Positions 5,239-6,061 of a DNA stretch of 6,061 bases are shown piece by piece. The stretch's first letter is position 1; each line of letters opens with the position of its first letter. Origin of the DNA: Nitrososphaeraceae archaeon (GTDB lineage: Archaea > Thermoproteota > Nitrososphaeria > Nitrososphaerales > Nitrososphaeraceae); contig JAICQW010000108.1 of assembly GCA_025937665.1 (NCBI GenBank), forward strand, positions 1-6,061. The letters are read 5' to 3'. The notes under the pieces are model-generated. The model did not search any database and was not told where the DNA came from. It was given only the letters and a program-made list of their open reading frames with translations. Both the position numbers and the translations under genes were made by a program.

Positions 5239-5278
5239 CTCTCACATCAACATCAAATCAAGATCCCTCATCAGTTCA

Positions 5279-6061
5279 TTACCGCTCGTACTTGAGTAAG
5301 ATAAGTGAACCAGGACTCCAAAGCGTAGTTGTTGGAGTTATCGGACCATCTTTCATGGCTTGTACCGGTCCCCTTGTGTCAGTGATTACGTAGATGCTAC
5401 TCCCATCAGGACCAAAAGCAATATCACGATAGCGATTTTCCGAGCGGAAAAGTTCGATTGGCTGACCAGTAACTGATTTTCCATCTTCGCTTAGGGATAT
5501 CTGGAAAATTCTTCCAGCCTTAAGAGTGGTCATTAATAACGTATTTTCCCATCCTGGAATGGCGTCAGAAGTGTATAGGCGTAGACTAGAAGGAGCTACC
5601 GTAGGGTAACACACAGAAGCCATCTCTCCGCAAGTGTGATTCAAAAAGTTGTAATTTGCGTCGACGGTGTAAAATGTTTGGACTGGATCTACTAGGTTTT
5701 CAACATTAAACTCACTCTCATTTTTTACGATGACACCAGACGGAGCGGGTGCTATATCATTAAAAGTTAAACTTTCACAGTTCTCTGCGGCAGACCAGTT
5801 ATAAAATTGATATGCTTTGTTGTCCTTATAACCGGAAACGTATGGCCATCCATAATTTCCACCAGGCTCAAGTCGATTGACCTCGTCATCTGAATTGTCA
5901 CCGTGTTCTGCTACATAAATATCTCCGTTGGAACCGACGGCCAACCCTTGAGCGTTTCTATGGCCATAGGTATACACATGACTTTTAACACCTTCGATTT
6001 CAGGATTATCATCTGGAATGGAGCCGTCGGGGTTCATTCGTAAAACTTTCCCTTCATACGC
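5279..6061 (-). CDS. PQQ-dependent sugar dehydrogenase (GSDH family), C-terminal part
   Basis: The reading frame is open to the right edge, so at least 260 residues of a longer protein are seen and the N-terminus, including any signal peptide and the catalytic His region, is missing. The family folds as a six-bladed beta-propeller that oxidises sugars or related polyols with pyrroloquinoline quinone. Counting from Met at 6037, diagnostic segments are KVLRMNPDGSIPDDNP just across the edge to residue 12, YGHRNAQGLA (24-33, with the Arg-Asn that contacts PQQ in soluble glucose dehydrogenase), AEHGDNSDDEVNRLEPGGN (43-61), GWPYVSG (63-69), LKAGRI (172-177) and RYRDIAFGPDGS (202-213). Cys136 and Cys143 could form a disulfide, in keeping with an extracytoplasmic enzyme. 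The frame ends normally. The actual substrate, and whether PQQ is bound, cannot be told. The Met at 6037 is internal, not the start. Confidence 0.93.
   Translation of the reverse strand, partial: AYEGKVLRMNPDGSIPDDNPEIEGVKSHVYTYGHRNAQGLAVGSNGDIYVAEHGDNSDDEVNRLEPGGNYGWPYVSGYKDNKAYQFYNWSAAENCESLTFNDIAPAPSGVIVKNESEFNVENLVDPVQTFYTVDANYNFLNHTCGEMASVCYPTVAPSSLRLYTSDAIPGWENTLLMTTLKAGRIFQISLSEDGKSVTGQPIELFRSENRYRDIAFGPDGSSIYVITDTRGPVQAMKDGPITPTTTLWSPGSLILLKYER

Noticed and set aside
5934..5940. ACCGACG match to the element core inside the sugar dehydrogenase gene
   Set aside because: Only seven bases match, within a conserved coding segment, so it is expected by chance.

Overview
The window looks like chromosomal DNA from an archaeon, most likely a soil ammonia-oxidising thaumarchaeon (Nitrososphaerota, Nitrosocosmicus/Nitrososphaera type). 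This is inferred from AT-rich sequence with loose gene packing, archaeal TATA-like boxes about 26 bp from likely leaderless starts, predicted TTG starts, and the gene mix: an orphan dCache sensor kinase, a CatE-type VOC protein, a PQQ sugar dehydrogenase and a small CxxC protein. No marker gene fixes the taxon.

Layout. Bases 28-159 may encode a 43-residue single-helix membrane peptide. A 46-bp element follows (163-208), then a non-coding stretch with a TATA box, then a complete membrane sensor histidine kinase on the plus strand (490-2340). A second copy of the 46-bp element (2469-2514, 41 of 46 bases identical) lies just past the kinase, so the kinase sits between two direct copies. Copy 2 has an extra inverted arm and overlaps the stop codon of a 55-residue minus-strand protein with two CxxC pairs (2511-2678). 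Next is a short, very polar plus-strand protein (2922-3140) followed by a clear hairpin and T-tract.

From 3250 to the right edge the main genes are on the minus strand: a class I SAM-dependent methyltransferase (3250-4077), a two-domain extradiol-dioxygenase-like VOC protein (4297-5220), and the C-terminal part of a PQQ-dependent sugar dehydrogenase running off the window (5279-6061). The gap between methyltransferase and VOC genes is rich in signals: a TATA box, three tandem 10-bp repeats upstream of it, a T8 run on the minus strand, and a hairpin followed by T8 on the plus strand.

How they work together is unclear. The kinase has no response regulator within the window. The three minus-strand enzyme genes are separated by gaps of 58 and 219 bp that contain promoter-like boxes, so they are probably separate transcription units. 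The most interesting parts are the repeated structured element flanking the kinase, the unlisted CxxC microprotein whose stop codon it overlaps, and the dense regulatory gap at 4078-4296.
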